A stretch of DNA of 64,000 bases from Enterococcus devriesei (GCF_001885905.1 NZ_JXKM01000002.1:238258-302257); one strand, 5' to 3'; counted from the first letter of the stretch, positions 29,988 to 41,510 are shown. The notes: generated from the sequence alone by a model not told the origin. Program-made: numbers and translations.

Positions 29988-32900
29988 ATGCCGTTACAAT
30001 TTTTATTAGGTGCTGGACAGACGGACGCGACGGAACGCATGATTCAGTTGGCGCAAAGCTGGTTGGAAAAGAACCCGGCCAACCACGTGTTTTTCTTAGT
30101 CCCCAATTACAATAAATTTGAGCAAGAAATCAATCTTTTGTCTGCCATGAAAAAAGGAACTCACGCTTCTGAGTTCAGTACGATTCGAACACAGGTTTTT
30201 AGTTTTCAGCGTTTAGCGTGGTATTTTTTACAGCGGGATGGACAAGTTCCAGGAAATATTTTGTCAGAAGCTGGGAATGCCATGATTTTACGAAAGGTCC
30301 TACAAGATTTACAAGAAGAACTAACGATTTTTCGTGGAGAGGTTAATAAAACCGGCTTTATCCAACAGTTGTTGGGCTTTTATCAAGAGATGCAAGTTGG
30401 GAATGTCTTAGTAGAGGATTTAGCGGTAAGTGAGCATGATCCCGATCAGGCACTCAAATTGCAAGACTTAAAAATGGTTTTCAGTAAATATGAAGAAGCG
30501 ATGATCACGTATCAAGTCACCAACGAAGATCCTTTACTATTGCTGGAAAATTATTTGACACAACAGGAATTGTCAGGGGATCTGTTTATCGTGAGCGGGT
30601 TTACCCGTTTCAACGCCCGCGAACTAAGTGTACTCAATGCCTTGATGGCTTGCGGTGAGTTGGCGGTAGCTTTGGAATTGGATCGGGCATACCCAAATGA
30701 AGAACCAAATCCTTTGAATTTATTTGCTGATCCTGGGAAAACATATTTTCAATTGAAACAGCGGGCCGATAGTCAGCAGATCCCTGTTCGGCCAGATCAA
30801 TTTGCAGTCAAACGAGACACCCTTTTTAATCAAGTCAGTGCCTTTTGGGCGCAACAACAAAAAAATGATCTATCGCAGACAGATCAAATTCAGCTGACTA
30901 AGTATGCCACCGTCAATGAAGAAATTCGTCAAGTCGGTAATCAGATTCGCCATCTAGTGAGCGTGGAGGGTTACCGATATAAGGATATCCAGATTTTACT
31001 ACGCAATCCGCAAGTCTATAACAGTGTCTTGCCAGATCTTTTCCAAAAGCTGGAGATCCCATTTTATTTGGACGAAACGCAAGAGATGGCCGCACATCCG
31101 TTAATTGAATTTTTGCAAGCATTGTTTCTAATTGATAAATACCATTATCGGATCAATGATGTTTTCCGGATGCTCCGTTCGGAATTATTTGCGCCTTTTG
31201 ATTGGACAACTGAGAACTGGCTACTGCAACAGCAAAACTATCGCCAGCAGATCGATCAAACGGAAAATCTTTGTTTAGCTTATAATTTCCGTGGCAGTGT
31301 CTGGACGAAAAAATCCGATTGGCAGTTTGTTGATTACGACTTTGAGGCGGAAGCCTTTAAGGAGGCCAAAGAGTTGGAAGAGACTTCTAATCAAGTCCGC
31401 CGATCTGTTCAACAAGTATTACCAGCCTTTTTTAAAAAGATCAAAGGTGCAGAAAGTGGTTTAGCGGCGGCGACTCTTTTTTATCAATTTTTAGAAAGCT
31501 GTGGTGTGAAGCGCCAACTACTTTTTTGGCGTGATCAAGAGGTGGCAAAAGGTGAATTAGACAAAGCCCGTAATCATGAGCAGACATGGCAGGCTTTAAT
31601 GGATTTGTTAGATGAATATGTACTGATTTATGGCTCAGATGTCTTTGATTGGACGACCTTTCAAGAAATTTTCCTAACTGGTTTGATGAATTTAACTTAC
31701 GGCAAAATTCCAACGGCGATCGATCAAGTTCGAGTGAATGATTTGGAACTAGCGCGAGTCGATCAAATGAAAGTCACCTTTGCCATCGGGCTGAACGATC
31801 ATGATTTTCCCGCTCGCTTTGATGATAAAGGTTTATTGTCGGCAGAAGAACGTTCAGCCTTCAATCAAAATTTGCCGGAAGGAAAATTTTTACCGGAAAA
31901 CAATAGTTCAAAGGTCAATCGTGAACCTTTCTTAGCCTATTCAGTCTTCTTATCGGCCAGAGAAAAACTTTATTTAAGTGTTGCAACCGCGGTTGAGGGA
32001 GAGAAGAAATTAGCGATTTCGCCTTTTTTGACGCAATTAAGTAAAGGCTTGAATCTGCCAGTGTTTGAAGCCGAGTCGTTGAGTCTGACTAGTCAGCCGG
32101 AAAAACGAATGGGGACGTTAAGAACCTTGCTGTCAGATCTGATCCAGCTGAATCGTTTGGCGCAAGATGAAAATCGGGCCTTCTTACCAGCTTGGCGTGA
32201 ATTACAGAAATTTATCCAAAATAGTTCACAGGCCCCACTAGCACAAAAAGTTTTCCAAAGCTTGCAGGAGCTGAATGTTCCACGGGCTTTGCTACCCGAG
32301 ACAGCGGAACAGCTTTATGGAAAGAACCTTTATGTTTCTGTTTCTCGAATTGAGAATTTTTATAATTGTCAGTATAAGTATTTCGCCAATTTTGGTCTAG
32401 GGCTGAAGGAGCGGACCGTTTATGGATTAACGCCTGCCGCTGCGGGAGATTTTTATCATGAAGCGTTGGATTACTTTTTCCGGCTGATCAATGAGCAAGG
32501 TTTGCACTTAACGGAACTAAACGACACTCAGCGAGTAGCCTTAGCCGATGAGGTCTTAAAGGAATTATTTGGCGAATTGAAATTTGCGATTCTTTCCAGC
32601 TCTGCACGAATGAATTATATTCGCTATCAATTGGCAAGAACGATTCAAAAAGTTAGCTGGGGCTTAGTTCAACAAGGCTTGCGTACGAAAATGGAACCAC
32701 AAAAAACGGAAATCGTCTTTGGCTCGATTGGTGGTCAAAAAGGCATACCGGGAATTAGTTTACCTCTTGCTACTGGTGGTGAGGTAGCTATCCGAGGGAA
32801 AATTGATCGCTTGGACCAACTGCAAGGAGCAGAATCCGACTGGCTAAGCGTGGTGGACTACAAATCCAGTCCTCACAGTTTCAATGTAGCAGATGCGTAT

Positions 32901-33470
32901 TACGGAATCGCCTTGCAATTGATTACCTATTTAGATGTGGCGATCACCGATTATGGCATGACCAATGATAAACCAATTAAGCCAGCGGGTGCGTATTATC
33001 TTCACGTCCACAATCCGGTCTTGAAAGATCCAACCACAATTGACAAGGAAACCTTGAAATCGTATCACTATGATGGTTTGTTTGCGAAAGAGCCGGAGTT
33101 ATATGATCAGCTAGATCACAGCTTGCAGGACAAGGAAAATTCTTTATTGTTTCCGCTGCGAAAAGATGCAAAAGGACAAACACAGCCGATTTCACAATCG
33201 AAAGACAAATTTTATGAACTATCAGAAATCGAATTACTTCGAGAGTTCAATCGGAAAAAAATTCAATCGGCCGGCAATCAAATTGTTTCTGGCGAGATCA
33301 AACTGAATCCGACGTATAAGGATAATCAGCGGATCGCTTGTCAGCAATGCCCGTTTCGCAGTGTCTGCAAGTTCGATGTGATGTTGCAGGAAAATAATTA
33401 TCATCGCTTAGAAAAGCTTTCAAAAGAAGAAGTATTGAGAAGAATGGAGGATGAGCTACATGACAACTAA
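29988..33470 (+). CDS. rexB: RexB (AddB-type) subunit of the ATP-dependent exonuclease
   Basis: The 1160-residue subunit of the RexAB recombination nuclease/helicase, which resects double-strand breaks. N-terminal LLGAGQTDATERMIQ takes the place of a Walker-like loop, degenerate as in RexB of streptococci and enterococci. The C-terminal nuclease domain shows GDFYHEALDYFF and VVDYKSSPHSFN. The four cluster cysteines are one in FYNCQYKYF (about residue 791) and three in CQQCPFRSVC (about 1118-1127). It overlaps rexA, with which it forms the enzyme. Length matches the family. Confidence 0.94.
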   Translation: MPLQFLLGAGQTDATERMIQLAQSWLEKNPANHVFFLVPNYNKFEQEINLLSAMKKGTHASEFSTIRTQVFSFQRLAWYFLQRDGQVPGNILSEAGNAMILRKVLQDLQEELTIFRGEVNKTGFIQQLLGFYQEMQVGNVLVEDLAVSEHDPDQALKLQDLKMVFSKYEEAMITYQVTNEDPLLLLENYLTQQELSGDLFIVSGFTRFNARELSVLNALMACGELAVALELDRAYPNEEPNPLNLFADPGKTYFQLKQRADSQQIPVRPDQFAVKRDTLFNQVSAFWAQQQKNDLSQTDQIQLTKYATVNEEIRQVGNQIRHLVSVEGYRYKDIQILLRNPQVYNSVLPDLFQKLEIPFYLDETQEMAAHPLIEFLQALFLIDKYHYRINDVFRMLRSELFAPFDWTTENWLLQQQNYRQQIDQTENLCLAYNFRGSVWTKKSDWQFVDYDFEAEAFKEAKELEETSNQVRRSVQQVLPAFFKKIKGAESGLAAATLFYQFLESCGVKRQLLFWRDQEVAKGELDKARNHEQTWQALMDLLDEYVLIYGSDVFDWTTFQEIFLTGLMNLTYGKIPTAIDQVRVNDLELARVDQMKVTFAIGLNDHDFPARFDDKGLLSAEERSAFNQNLPEGKFLPENNSSKVNREPFLAYSVFLSAREKLYLSVATAVEGEKKLAISPFLTQLSKGLNLPVFEAESLSLTSQPEKRMGTLRTLLSDLIQLNRLAQDENRAFLPAWRELQKFIQNSSQAPLAQKVFQSLQELNVPRALLPETAEQLYGKNLYVSVSRIENFYNCQYKYFANFGLGLKERTVYGLTPAAAGDFYHEALDYFFRLINEQGLHLTELNDTQRVALADEVLKELFGELKFAILSSSARMNYIRYQLARTIQKVSWGLVQQGLRTKMEPQKTEIVFGSIGGQKGIPGISLPLATGGEVAIRGKIDRLDQLQGAESDWLSVVDYKSSPHSFNVADAYYGIALQLITYLDVAITDYGMTNDKPIKPAGAYYLHVHNPVLKDPTTIDKETLKSYHYDGLFAKEPELYDQLDHSLQDKENSLLFPLRKDAKGQTQPISQSKDKFYELSEIELLREFNRKKIQSAGNQIVSGEIKLNPTYKDNQRIACQQCPFRSVCKFDVMLQENNYHRLEKLSKEEVLRRMEDELHDN

Positions 33471-36400
33471 ACATTCAATCCCTCCAAAGGCCCCCAATGA
33501 GATGTACACAGATTCCCAATGGCAGGCGATTTATGATCAAGGAACCAATCTTTTAGTCTCGGCTTCGGCTGGCTCGGGTAAAACGGCTGTTTTGGTTCGA
33601 CGCGTGATTGAAAAAATCAAACGCCAACAATTATCGGTGGATCAGCTGTTAGTCGTGACCTTTACAGAAGCCGCCGCCAGCGAAATGAAGGAACGAATCC
33701 AAAACGCACTGCAAGAAGCCATTAACGAAGAAACCGATCAGGAACAAAAAAATCATTTTACCCGGCAATTAACCTTGCTGCCAATGGCTAATATTTCCAC
33801 TTTGCACGCTTTTTGTTCCAAAGTCATTCAACGTTTCTTCTATTTAATTGATTTAGATCCTAGTTATCGGATGCTGACGGATGAAACGGAGACGATTTTG
33901 TTAAAGGAGGACGTCTGGGACGAGCTGCGCGAAACCTTCTATGAGGAAAATCAGGAAATTTTTTATCGCTTGACTGAAAATTTTTCTAATGACCGTAGTG
34001 ATAGTGGGTTAGAAGATTTAGTGATGTCGATGTACAACTTTGCCAGAGCCAATCCGGCCCCTTTTGATTGGTTGGAAGGGCTGATCGAAAATTATCGTAT
34101 CAATGATTTAGCTGAATCTGAGTTGTATCAGCAAATCATTCGTCCGCAATTATTGAAAAGCTTAGACGAGATTCTTCAGACCTATCAATGGTTGATTTCA
34201 GATAGTCAAGCTAGTGAAGAGTTGCAAAAAATCACTGATTTAGCACAAAACGAAGCCGCGATAGTCCAGCAGTTGGAACAGCTTTTGGCGGCTAATCAAT
34301 TGGATGCAGTCTTTACTTTATTGGAGGATTTGAGCTTTCCGACCTTTCCCTCACCGCGAAAAAAAGAGGTGAAGGAGGCTTTCGGTGAAGTGATCACTGA
34401 GTGCAAGGAGTATCGGGATCAAGCCAAGAAAAATTTACTGAATCTAAAAGAAATTTACTTTTCCGTTTCACCAGCTGAGCAAATTGAGCGGCTGCAAGAA
34501 GCATTGCCGATCGTTGAAGAATTGGTGCGCGTGGAGAAACAATTCATCGAAGCTTATTCTGCAGCAAAACGGGAAAAAAGCATGTTGGATTTCAATGATT
34601 TAGAACATTTTACTTTACAGATTTTACAAGCGGAGGTCGATGGCAAACGACCAGCGGAAACTTATTATCGTCAGCGTTTCGCCGAAGTGTTAGTCGATGA
34701 GTATCAAGATATCAATCAGCTGCAAGAAACAATTCTCCAACGGCTGAGCAATCAAACTAACGGCAACCTCTTTATGGTAGGGGACGTGAAGCAGTCGATT
34801 TATGGATTTCGTTTGGCTGATCCAACCCTGTTTATTCAAAAGTATCATGATTTTGCTCATGAAGACGGTGGCCGACGAATTATTTTGGCTGAGAATTTCC
34901 GTTCCCGAAAAGAAGTTTTGAATTTTACGAATCTAGTTTTCACACAACTGATGGATCAGTCGGTCGGGCAAATCGAATATGATCAGCAGGCAGAGTTAAT
35001 CAATGGCTTTAGCGCTTTTCCTGAAACGAAAGAATTTGCTCCGGAATTATTGGTTTATCAAAAGGCTTCAGAGACTCCCGAATGGATCGAAGACAAATCG
35101 ATGGGGGAAATCTTTATGACCGCCACCAAGATTCGTCAATTGATCGATCAAGGCTTTGAGATTTATGATAAAAAACAAAAAGCAATGCGGCCTTTACAAT
35201 ATGAAGACATTGTTTTGCTGACGCCAACCAAAAGTCATAATTTAACGATCTTAGAAGTCTTTAAACAACTGGGAATTCCTTTAGCAATCAACGATACGCA
35301 AAACTATTTTCAATCAACTGAACTGCGGATCATGATCTCTTTGCTGCAAATTATTGATAATCCATATCAGGATATTCCCTTAGCAGCAGTATTGCGATCT
35401 CCCATTGTTGGATTGCAAGAAGAAGAACTAGCAATGGTCCGTCTTGCGTTACCACAGAAAGAATACTACCAAGCTGTTTTACGCTATGCAGAAACGCAAG
35501 AAGATCGCCTTGCTGAACGATTAAAGGATTTTCTGGCTCATTTAAATGATTGGCGAGAATTCGCTCGCCGCGAAGCAATCGCTGATTTATTGTTAAAAAT
35601 TTATAATGAGACAGCCTACTTGGATTATGTTTTAGGCATGCCGGCCGGCCAGCAACGCCACGCGAATCTCTTAGCCTTGATCGAAAGAGCGAAGGATTAT
35701 GAACGCAGTAGCTTCCGAGGCTTGTATCAGTTTATTCGTTTCATTGAAAAGATGCAGGAAAAGGATAAGGATCTAGGCGAGCCGCCAACCGAAGAAATCA
35801 GTGACGCGGTTCGAGTCATGACGATTCATGGGAGTAAGGGTCTAGAATTTCCAGTAGTCTTCTTGATGGATATGAGTAAAAGTTTTAATGTCCAAGATAC
35901 GCAAAGAAATTATGTTTTTGATGAGAAGCTGGGCCTAGGTGTGAAACTATTAACCCCTGATACCCGAGTTCGAAAAGAAACACTCCTTTTCCAAATCGTC
36001 AAACAAAAAAATCTAAACAAATTGCTGTCGGAGGAAATGCGAAAGCTTTATGTGGCCTTAACACGAGCAGAACAAAAATTATTTTTAGTCGGCTCTTATG
36101 ATGATGAAGCATCGACCTATAAAAAATGGAGTAAAGCCGCTAGAAATGAGTCCGTGGTTTTGGATGCCGGCTTACGGAACGGACAACGTGATAGCTTCTT
36201 TGATTGGGTCGGAATGACCTTGTTTAGACATGCTCAGATGGATAAATATCAAACAGACTATGTTGTCAATCAAGTCGCGAAAGTGAAACAACATCCAGCG
36301 ACCTTCACTATCGATTTTGTTGAGCCGCAAACGATCGCTGAATTGGTTCAAGGCTATTTACCAGAAATAAAAACTTTGGAATTGCCGCAAGGAACCGTCA

Positions 36401-37143
36401 ACATCGATGCTTTGAAAAAACGCCTGCTATTTGAATATCCTTATCCCGAAGCTACGAAAACAACCAGTTATCAATCCGTCTCTGAGTTGAAGCGGCTCTA
36501 TGATGATCCAGATAATCGACAGACGATGGACATCTCCGAGAACTCGATGACCTATCGTTTTACGGCTGACGCCCTTAACGAGCCAAAATTTTTAGGAACC
36601 CTTCAAGATGCTTCACCAGCGGAGATTGGAACCGCGACTCACTTGGTAATGCAATTGTTACCCTTAACGAAAAAACCAAGTGAAACTGAGATTCAGGAAT
36701 TGATTGCTGAACTAGTCGCACGAAAGACTTTGATGCCGATGGTCGCTGAAAAAATTTCAGTGGCAAGTATTTTACAATTCTTCGATTCAGAGATTGGCAC
36801 ATATGTCTTGCAGCATGCAGAAAAATTGCATCGAGAAGAGCCTTTTGCGATGTTGCTACCAGCAGACCAGCTATTTAAAGACTATCAAAATCAAGATGAA
36901 ATATTGATTCATGGGATCATTGATGGTTATTTGGAATTCGATCATGAGATTTTACTGTACGATTTAAAGACGGATTTCTATACGCCAGAGCGGGAACAAC
37001 AGCTATTGGATCGCTATCGGGGGCAGTTGCATTTGTATAAAGACGCACTGGAAAAAGCGAAGCACAAAACCGTTTCTTCAACTTTTTTAATCTTTTTGCA
37101 AGGCAACAAGGCGATCGATTTGTTAAGAACTCCTAAGCCTTAG
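33460..37143 (+). CDS. rexA: RexA (AddA-type) helicase-nuclease
   Basis: A 1227-residue UvrD-like helicase and nuclease. Motif I is SASAGSGKTAVLVRR (residues about 33-47), motif II VDEYQDIN (about 415), motif III GDVKQSIYGFR, motif V TIHGSKGLEFPVVF and motif VI VALTRAEQ. The C-terminal RecB-type nuclease has GIIDGYLEF and YDLKTDF. ATG 33460 sits nine bases after GGAGG and is preferred over ATG 33451, which touches it. Overlaps rexB by 11 bp. Confidence 0.94.
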   Translation: MTTKHSIPPKAPNEMYTDSQWQAIYDQGTNLLVSASAGSGKTAVLVRRVIEKIKRQQLSVDQLLVVTFTEAAASEMKERIQNALQEAINEETDQEQKNHFTRQLTLLPMANISTLHAFCSKVIQRFFYLIDLDPSYRMLTDETETILLKEDVWDELRETFYEENQEIFYRLTENFSNDRSDSGLEDLVMSMYNFARANPAPFDWLEGLIENYRINDLAESELYQQIIRPQLLKSLDEILQTYQWLISDSQASEELQKITDLAQNEAAIVQQLEQLLAANQLDAVFTLLEDLSFPTFPSPRKKEVKEAFGEVITECKEYRDQAKKNLLNLKEIYFSVSPAEQIERLQEALPIVEELVRVEKQFIEAYSAAKREKSMLDFNDLEHFTLQILQAEVDGKRPAETYYRQRFAEVLVDEYQDINQLQETILQRLSNQTNGNLFMVGDVKQSIYGFRLADPTLFIQKYHDFAHEDGGRRIILAENFRSRKEVLNFTNLVFTQLMDQSVGQIEYDQQAELINGFSAFPETKEFAPELLVYQKASETPEWIEDKSMGEIFMTATKIRQLIDQGFEIYDKKQKAMRPLQYEDIVLLTPTKSHNLTILEVFKQLGIPLAINDTQNYFQSTELRIMISLLQIIDNPYQDIPLAAVLRSPIVGLQEEELAMVRLALPQKEYYQAVLRYAETQEDRLAERLKDFLAHLNDWREFARREAIADLLLKIYNETAYLDYVLGMPAGQQRHANLLALIERAKDYERSSFRGLYQFIRFIEKMQEKDKDLGEPPTEEISDAVRVMTIHGSKGLEFPVVFLMDMSKSFNVQDTQRNYVFDEKLGLGVKLLTPDTRVRKETLLFQIVKQKNLNKLLSEEMRKLYVALTRAEQKLFLVGSYDDEASTYKKWSKAARNESVVLDAGLRNGQRDSFFDWVGMTLFRHAQMDKYQTDYVVNQVAKVKQHPATFTIDFVEPQTIAELVQGYLPEIKTLELPQGTVNIDALKKRLLFEYPYPEATKTTSYQSVSELKRLYDDPDNRQTMDISENSMTYRFTADALNEPKFLGTLQDASPAEIGTATHLVMQLLPLTKKPSETEIQELIAELVARKTLMPMVAEKISVASILQFFDSEIGTYVLQHAEKLHREEPFAMLLPADQLFKDYQNQDEILIHGIIDGYLEFDHEILLYDLKTDFYTPEREQQLLDRYRGQLHLYKDALEKAKHKTVSSTFLIFLQGNKAIDLLRTPKP

Positions 37144-37203
37144 GCAAGTTGTACTTATAAAAGGTAAGTAATGTGCTATACTCTCTCTATCGAGGTGAGA
37201 ATT

Positions 37204-37548
37204 ATGGAACAAGTAGAGGTAATGGACTTTTCACTTTGTCCAAAATTTGAGAAGGGTTTTCAAATTTTAGGCAAAAAATGGAACGGCTTGATTATTGATG
37301 TGTTGTTAGAAGGTGGTCCACAAAGATTCGTTGATATTGCTGCGATGATTCCAGAAGTCAGCGATCGTGTGTTGACCGAACGGTTAAAAGAGTTAGAAGC
37401 AGAAGGCATCGTAGGTCGAGTAATTGCTTGTGGCAGCCAAAAGCGGATGGACTATTGCTTAACCAATAAAGGTGAAGCCTTAAAAAACGTGATGAACGAG
37501 ATTCATCAATGGGGTGACACTTGGATTACCGATGAAGAATGTAGTTGA
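37204..37548 (+). CDS. HxlR-family winged-helix regulator
   Basis: A 114-residue DNA-binding protein. FSLCPKFEKGFQILGKKWN with its cysteine near the N-terminus and VSDRVLTERLKELEAEGIVGR (recognition and wing) are classical HxlR features. The N-terminal Cys may sense electrophiles or oxidation, as in YodB and related regulators. ATG 37204 has GAGGTGAG eight bases upstream; the longer frame from 37171 has none. Single gene placed between rexA and the pheS leader; its targets are not evident. Confidence 0.9.
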   Translation: MEQVEVMDFSLCPKFEKGFQILGKKWNGLIIDVLLEGGPQRFVDIAAMIPEVSDRVLTERLKELEAEGIVGRVIACGSQKRMDYCLTNKGEALKNVMNEIHQWGDTWITDEECS

Positions 37549-37573
37549 TAATTTTTTTGATTTCTTGTAGTAT
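37545..37573 (+). promoter_or_regulatory. Promoter of the pheST T-box transcript
   Basis: TTGATA (37545-37550) and TAGTAT (37568-37573) are spaced 17 bp and overlap the stop codon of the HxlR gene. Transcription would begin near 37580, just before the T-box leader. Confidence 0.6.
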
Positions 37574-37579
37574 TGGGAT

Positions 37580-37816
37580 AGTCAATTGAATAAATCAAAA
37601 AGCGTTGATAGAAAAGAGTAATTTTTCTAAACCTTCAAGGGAATGTCTGCCATTGACTGGAAGCAGATTAAGGGGTTGAAAGATGAAGTTCACTTCTGGA
37701 GCTTGTCGAAAGACCGGCAAAGCCGTTAAGAGTTGAGAGCGCCAAAATGAATTTTTGGCGAATTAGGATGGTACCGCGAGACCTCGTTCCTTTATAAAGG
37801 AACGAGGTCTCTTTTT
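37580..37816 (+). ncRNA. T-box leader (phenylalanine) of pheST
   Basis: A standard T-box riboswitch. A stem I region with AGGGAATGTCTGCC-like elements, a specifier TTC at about 37689-37691 (Phe) and the T-box TGGTACCGCG (37769-37778) are visible. The competing terminator is a 16-bp stem (37778-37793, 37796-37811) followed by T5. Uncharged tRNA-Phe would stabilise the antiterminator and allow pheST transcription. Boundaries at the 5' end are approximate. Confidence 0.93.
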
Positions 37817-37965
37817 GCGATTCCAACTTTCAGCAGTTTTCAAATTTGGAAAAAAATAATTGTAATTTTAGCTAGACTTGATAAGTAACTGTTTAGTTGG
37901 ATCGTAGGCGTGACGAGGATCGGAATTATTTTTCAACTCGAGGTAGCTGTGAAGGTCAAAATAAT
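37817..37965 (+). repeat. Terminator-adjacent structured repeat, copy B
   Basis: Begins directly after the T-tract of the T-box terminator. Pair TCCAACT (37822-37828) with AGTTGGA (37895-37901). Core 37890-37923. 3' arms ATTATTTT/AAAATAAT (37925-37932, 37958-37965). It lies inside the pheS 5' region. Confidence 0.65.
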
Positions 37966-38034
37966 CACCAAATCAATGAATCCGATAATTTTTAAAGATT
38001 ATCTTTTTAAAGCAATAGGGAAAGGAAGAAAATA

Positions 38035-39078
38035 ATGAGTTTACAAGAGCAACTGGAAACATTAAAAAGTCAGACGTTAGCAAAAATTGAAGCGGCAGAC
38101 GAACTTTCTATCGTTGAAAAAATTCGCGTAGAAACGTTAGGTAAAAAAGGACCTATCACCGAAGTATTGCGAGGGATGCGTGATTTATCTGCGGAGGAGC
38201 GACCAAAAGTCGGGGCCTTTGCTAATGAAATCCGGGACCTCTTGACGAATGCTGTTGAAGAACGCAAAGCTGCTTTAGCTGAAGCGGCTTTAGAAAAACA
38301 ATTAGCGGCAGAAGCCATCGATGTAACTTTACCTGGTAAACAAATGTCCCAAGGTACGCGTCATGTCTTGACTCAAATCATGGAAGAAATCGAAGATACT
38401 TTTGTCGGCATGGGGTATCAAGTCATTGAAGGAACTGAGATTGAATCCGATCATTATAATTTTGAACGGATGAACTTGCCAAAAGACCACCCAGCACGGG
38501 ATATGCAAGATACTTTCTATATTTCTGATGAGGTCTTGTTGCGGACGCATACGTCACCTGTCCAAGCTCGGACGATGGAAAAACATGATTTTTCAAAGGG
38601 TGCATTGCGAATGATTTCGCCAGGAAAAGTTTTCCGTCGCGATACAGACGACGCGACCCACAGTCATCAATTCCACCAAATTGAAGGACTTGTCGTTGAT
38701 AAAGGCATTACGATGGGGGATTTGAAGGGAACTCTGGAAGTATTATTGAAGGAATTATTCGGCGCTGACCGTAAGATTCGCTTACGTCCAAGCTACTTCC
38801 CGTTTACGGAACCATCTGTCGAAGTTGATGTCAGCTGTTTTAAATGCGGCGGTAAAGGCTGTAACGTCTGCAAATACACCGGCTGGATCGAAATCTTAGG
38901 AGCCGGTATGGTCCATCCTGATGTACTGGAAATGTCTGGGATTGACTCAAAAGAATATTCGGGCTTTGCTTTTGGTTTAGGCCCAGACCGAATCGCGATG
39001 CTGCGTTATGGTGTTAATGATATTCGCAATTTCTATCTAAACGATGTTCGTTTCTTGGAACAATTCAAGGGGGAGTAA
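38035..39078 (+). CDS. pheS: Phenylalanyl-tRNA synthetase alpha subunit
   Basis: The 347-residue catalytic subunit of the (alpha-beta)2 enzyme. N-terminal coiled coil (about 1-90) for tRNA binding is followed by class II motif 2 [20 protein letters not shown] and motif 3 [14 protein letters not shown] four-cysteine [12 protein letters not shown] segment lies near residue 265, as is normal for many bacterial PheS. AAGGAAG precedes the ATG. pheT follows with a 6-bp gap. Confidence 0.96.
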   Translation: MSLQEQLETLKSQTLAKIEAADELSIVEKIRVETLGKKGPITEVLRGMRDLSAEERPKVGAFANEIRDLLTNAVEERKAALAEAALEKQLAAEAIDVTLPGKQMSQGTRHVLTQIMEEIEDTFVGMGYQVIEGTEIESDHYNFERMNLPKDHPARDMQDTFYISDEVLLRTHTSPVQARTMEKHDFSKGALRMISPGKVFRRDTDDATHSHQFHQIEGLVVDKGITMGDLKGTLEVLLKELFGADRKIRLRPSYFPFTEPSVEVDVSCFKCGGKGCNVCKYTGWIEILGAGMVHPDVLEMSGIDSKEYSGFAFGLGPDRIAMLRYGVNDIRNFYLNDVRFLEQFKGE

Positions 39079-39084
39079 AAAGTA

Positions 39085-41502
39085 ATGTTAGTTTCATATA
39101 AATGGTTAAATGAATATGTCGATGTGAAGGATGTCGCGCCGAAAGATTTAGCGGATCGTCTTTCATTGACCGGGATCGAAGTTGAAGGACTGGAATCACC
39201 GGAAGACGGTTTGAAAAAAATCGTGGTCGGTGATGTAAAGGAATGTATCCCACATCCTGACTCTGATCATCTTTCGATCTGTCAAGTGGATATTGGCGAA
39301 GAAGAATTGTCACAAATCGTTTGTGGCGCGCCGAATATTAAAGCGGGCGTGAAAGTCATCGTGGCATTGCCAGGTTCACGAATCGCCGGTAATGTGAAAA
39401 TTAAAAAAGGTAAAATGCGTGGTCAAGTCTCAAACGGGATGATTTGCTCTTTGCAAGAGCTTGGTTTTAGCGATTCTGTGATTCCTAAAGAATACGCAGA
39501 TGGTATTTATTATTTACCTGAAGACGCTGAAGTTGGCACGCCGGTTTTTTCTTATTTAGAAATGGATGACACGATCATTGATCTGTCAATCACACCTAAT
39601 CGTGCTGACGCGTTAAGCATTCGTGGAGTTGCCCATGAAGTAGCGGCTATCTACAATAAAAAAGTTGCTTTTCCGGCTGTCGAACTAAAAGAAGCAGCTG
39701 AAAAAGCCAGCGATAAAATCAAAGTTTCTGTCACAGACGAAAAGGATGCGCCTCATTACGAAATCCGTGTAATCGAAGACGTGAAGATTGGACCAAGTCC
39801 GCAATGGCTGCAAAATCGCTTAATGAATGAAGGCATCCGTCCAATCAGTAATGTGGTTGACGTAACGAATTACATTTTATTATTATTCGGCCAACCATTA
39901 CATGCTTTTGATTATGATAAACTAGGTAGCCAAGAAATCTTAGTCCGCCGGGCAACGGAAGCGGAAGCTTTCACCACACTTGATGGCGTGGAACGGACGT
40001 TGAACCCTGAAAATATCGTGATCACCAATGGAGAAATTCCGGTTGCTTTAGCGGGAGTCATGGGAGGATTAGATTCAGAGATTTCTGATGAAACGACGAC
40101 GGTCGCATTAGAAATGGCGATGTTTGATCATACTTCCGTGCGTCGGACTTCCCAAAGTTATAACTTGCGCAGTGAATCTTCCATGCGTTTTGAAAAAGGT
40201 ATCAACCAAAGTGACATCAGCTTGGCTGGTGAGGTTGCTGCAGCGATGATCGCTGAATTGGCTGGCGGGAAAGTATTGCAAGGTGCTGTCAAAGGCAGTG
40301 AGGTTCATCCTGAAAATGTTAAAGTTAGTACAACACTTGAAAATGTCAATCGCTTCTTAGGAACAGCGCTGACGCAAGAACAAGTAAATGATATTTTTGC
40401 TGCTTTAGGCTTTGAATCGCAGGTCGAAAACGGGACAACAATCGTCAGCGTGCCACCACGTCGTTGGGACATTACGATCGAAGCGGATTTGATGGAAGAA
40501 ATTGCGCGAATTTATGGCTACAATAACTTACCATCAACTTTACCAGAAGGTCAGACGATTGCCGGCTTTTTAACGGAAACACAAAAAGCGACTAGAAAAG
40601 TTCGCAGCCTTTTAGAAGGTACGGGGCTATCAGAAGCGATCAGCTATGCGTTAACGACTGAAGCCAAAGCGCAGCAATTTTTATTGAAGGACAGTAAAGT
40701 AACTCGCGTTGCTTGGCCAATGAGCGAAGATCGCTCGACGATGCGCCTGAATTTGATTAGCGGATTACTAGAAGATTTGTCTTACAATGTTGCACGTAAA
40801 AATAGTGACGTCGCTCTTTATGAGATCGGTCATGTCTTCTATCAAAATAATGATCCGAAAAAAGATCTGCCGATTGAAGAAAATCATGTGGCGATTGCCG
40901 TAACCGGCAATGCGACGAATAAATCTTGGTCAAACAAACCAGAAACCTATGATTATTTCACGGTCAAAGGAATGGTGGAAGAATTGATTGAAGGTTTAGG
41001 ATTAAGTGGCGCAATCACGTACCAAGCGACGCAGTTGAAAGAAATGCATCCTGGCCAAACGGCGGGAATTTATCTTGATGAAAAATTGATCGGTTTTGTC
41101 GGTCAAGTCCATCCCAAAACGGCCGCAAGCTATGAATTAAAATCTGCCTTCGTTGCGGAGCTGAATTTGGAAGCATTGATTGAGCAGGAGAAGACACCGT
41201 TAATCTTTGAAGCTGTTTCAAAATATCCAGCAGTCAGCCGTGACATCGCCATGTTAGTCGATGAAAGAAATACGAATGCTGAAATTGCGGAAGTGATGAC
41301 GGCGGCCGCTGGTAAATTCTTAGCGAAATTGCAAGTCTTTGATGTGTATCAAGGCGCGAATATCGAGGCTGGGAAGAAATCGATGGCCTACAATTTGACC
41401 TTCGTGAACCCCGAAGCGACCTTGACAGATGAAGAAATCAATCGCTTCATGGCAAAAGTAGTCAAAAATTTAGAAGAAAAAATCAATGCAGTGATTCGTT
41501 AA
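39085..41502 (+). CDS. pheT: Phenylalanyl-tRNA synthetase beta subunit
   Basis: A 805-residue subunit with the complete order: an EMAP-like tRNA-binding domain (about 40-150), B3/B4 editing domain (about 210-390), B5, the catalytic-like core and the C-terminal ferredoxin-fold anticodon-binding domain ([18 protein letters not shown] onward). It is cotranscribed with pheS under the T-box. Length is standard. Confidence 0.96.
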   Translation: MLVSYKWLNEYVDVKDVAPKDLADRLSLTGIEVEGLESPEDGLKKIVVGDVKECIPHPDSDHLSICQVDIGEEELSQIVCGAPNIKAGVKVIVALPGSRIAGNVKIKKGKMRGQVSNGMICSLQELGFSDSVIPKEYADGIYYLPEDAEVGTPVFSYLEMDDTIIDLSITPNRADALSIRGVAHEVAAIYNKKVAFPAVELKEAAEKASDKIKVSVTDEKDAPHYEIRVIEDVKIGPSPQWLQNRLMNEGIRPISNVVDVTNYILLLFGQPLHAFDYDKLGSQEILVRRATEAEAFTTLDGVERTLNPENIVITNGEIPVALAGVMGGLDSEISDETTTVALEMAMFDHTSVRRTSQSYNLRSESSMRFEKGINQSDISLAGEVAAAMIAELAGGKVLQGAVKGSEVHPENVKVSTTLENVNRFLGTALTQEQVNDIFAALGFESQVENGTTIVSVPPRRWDITIEADLMEEIARIYGYNNLPSTLPEGQTIAGFLTETQKATRKVRSLLEGTGLSEAISYALTTEAKAQQFLLKDSKVTRVAWPMSEDRSTMRLNLISGLLEDLSYNVARKNSDVALYEIGHVFYQNNDPKKDLPIEENHVAIAVTGNATNKSWSNKPETYDYFTVKGMVEELIEGLGLSGAITYQATQLKEMHPGQTAGIYLDEKLIGFVGQVHPKTAASYELKSAFVAELNLEALIEQEKTPLIFEAVSKYPAVSRDIAMLVDERNTNAEIAEVMTAAAGKFLAKLQVFDVYQGANIEAGKKSMAYNLTFVNPEATLTDEEINRFMAKVVKNLEEKINAVIR

Positions 41503-41510
41503 GTAAAGAT

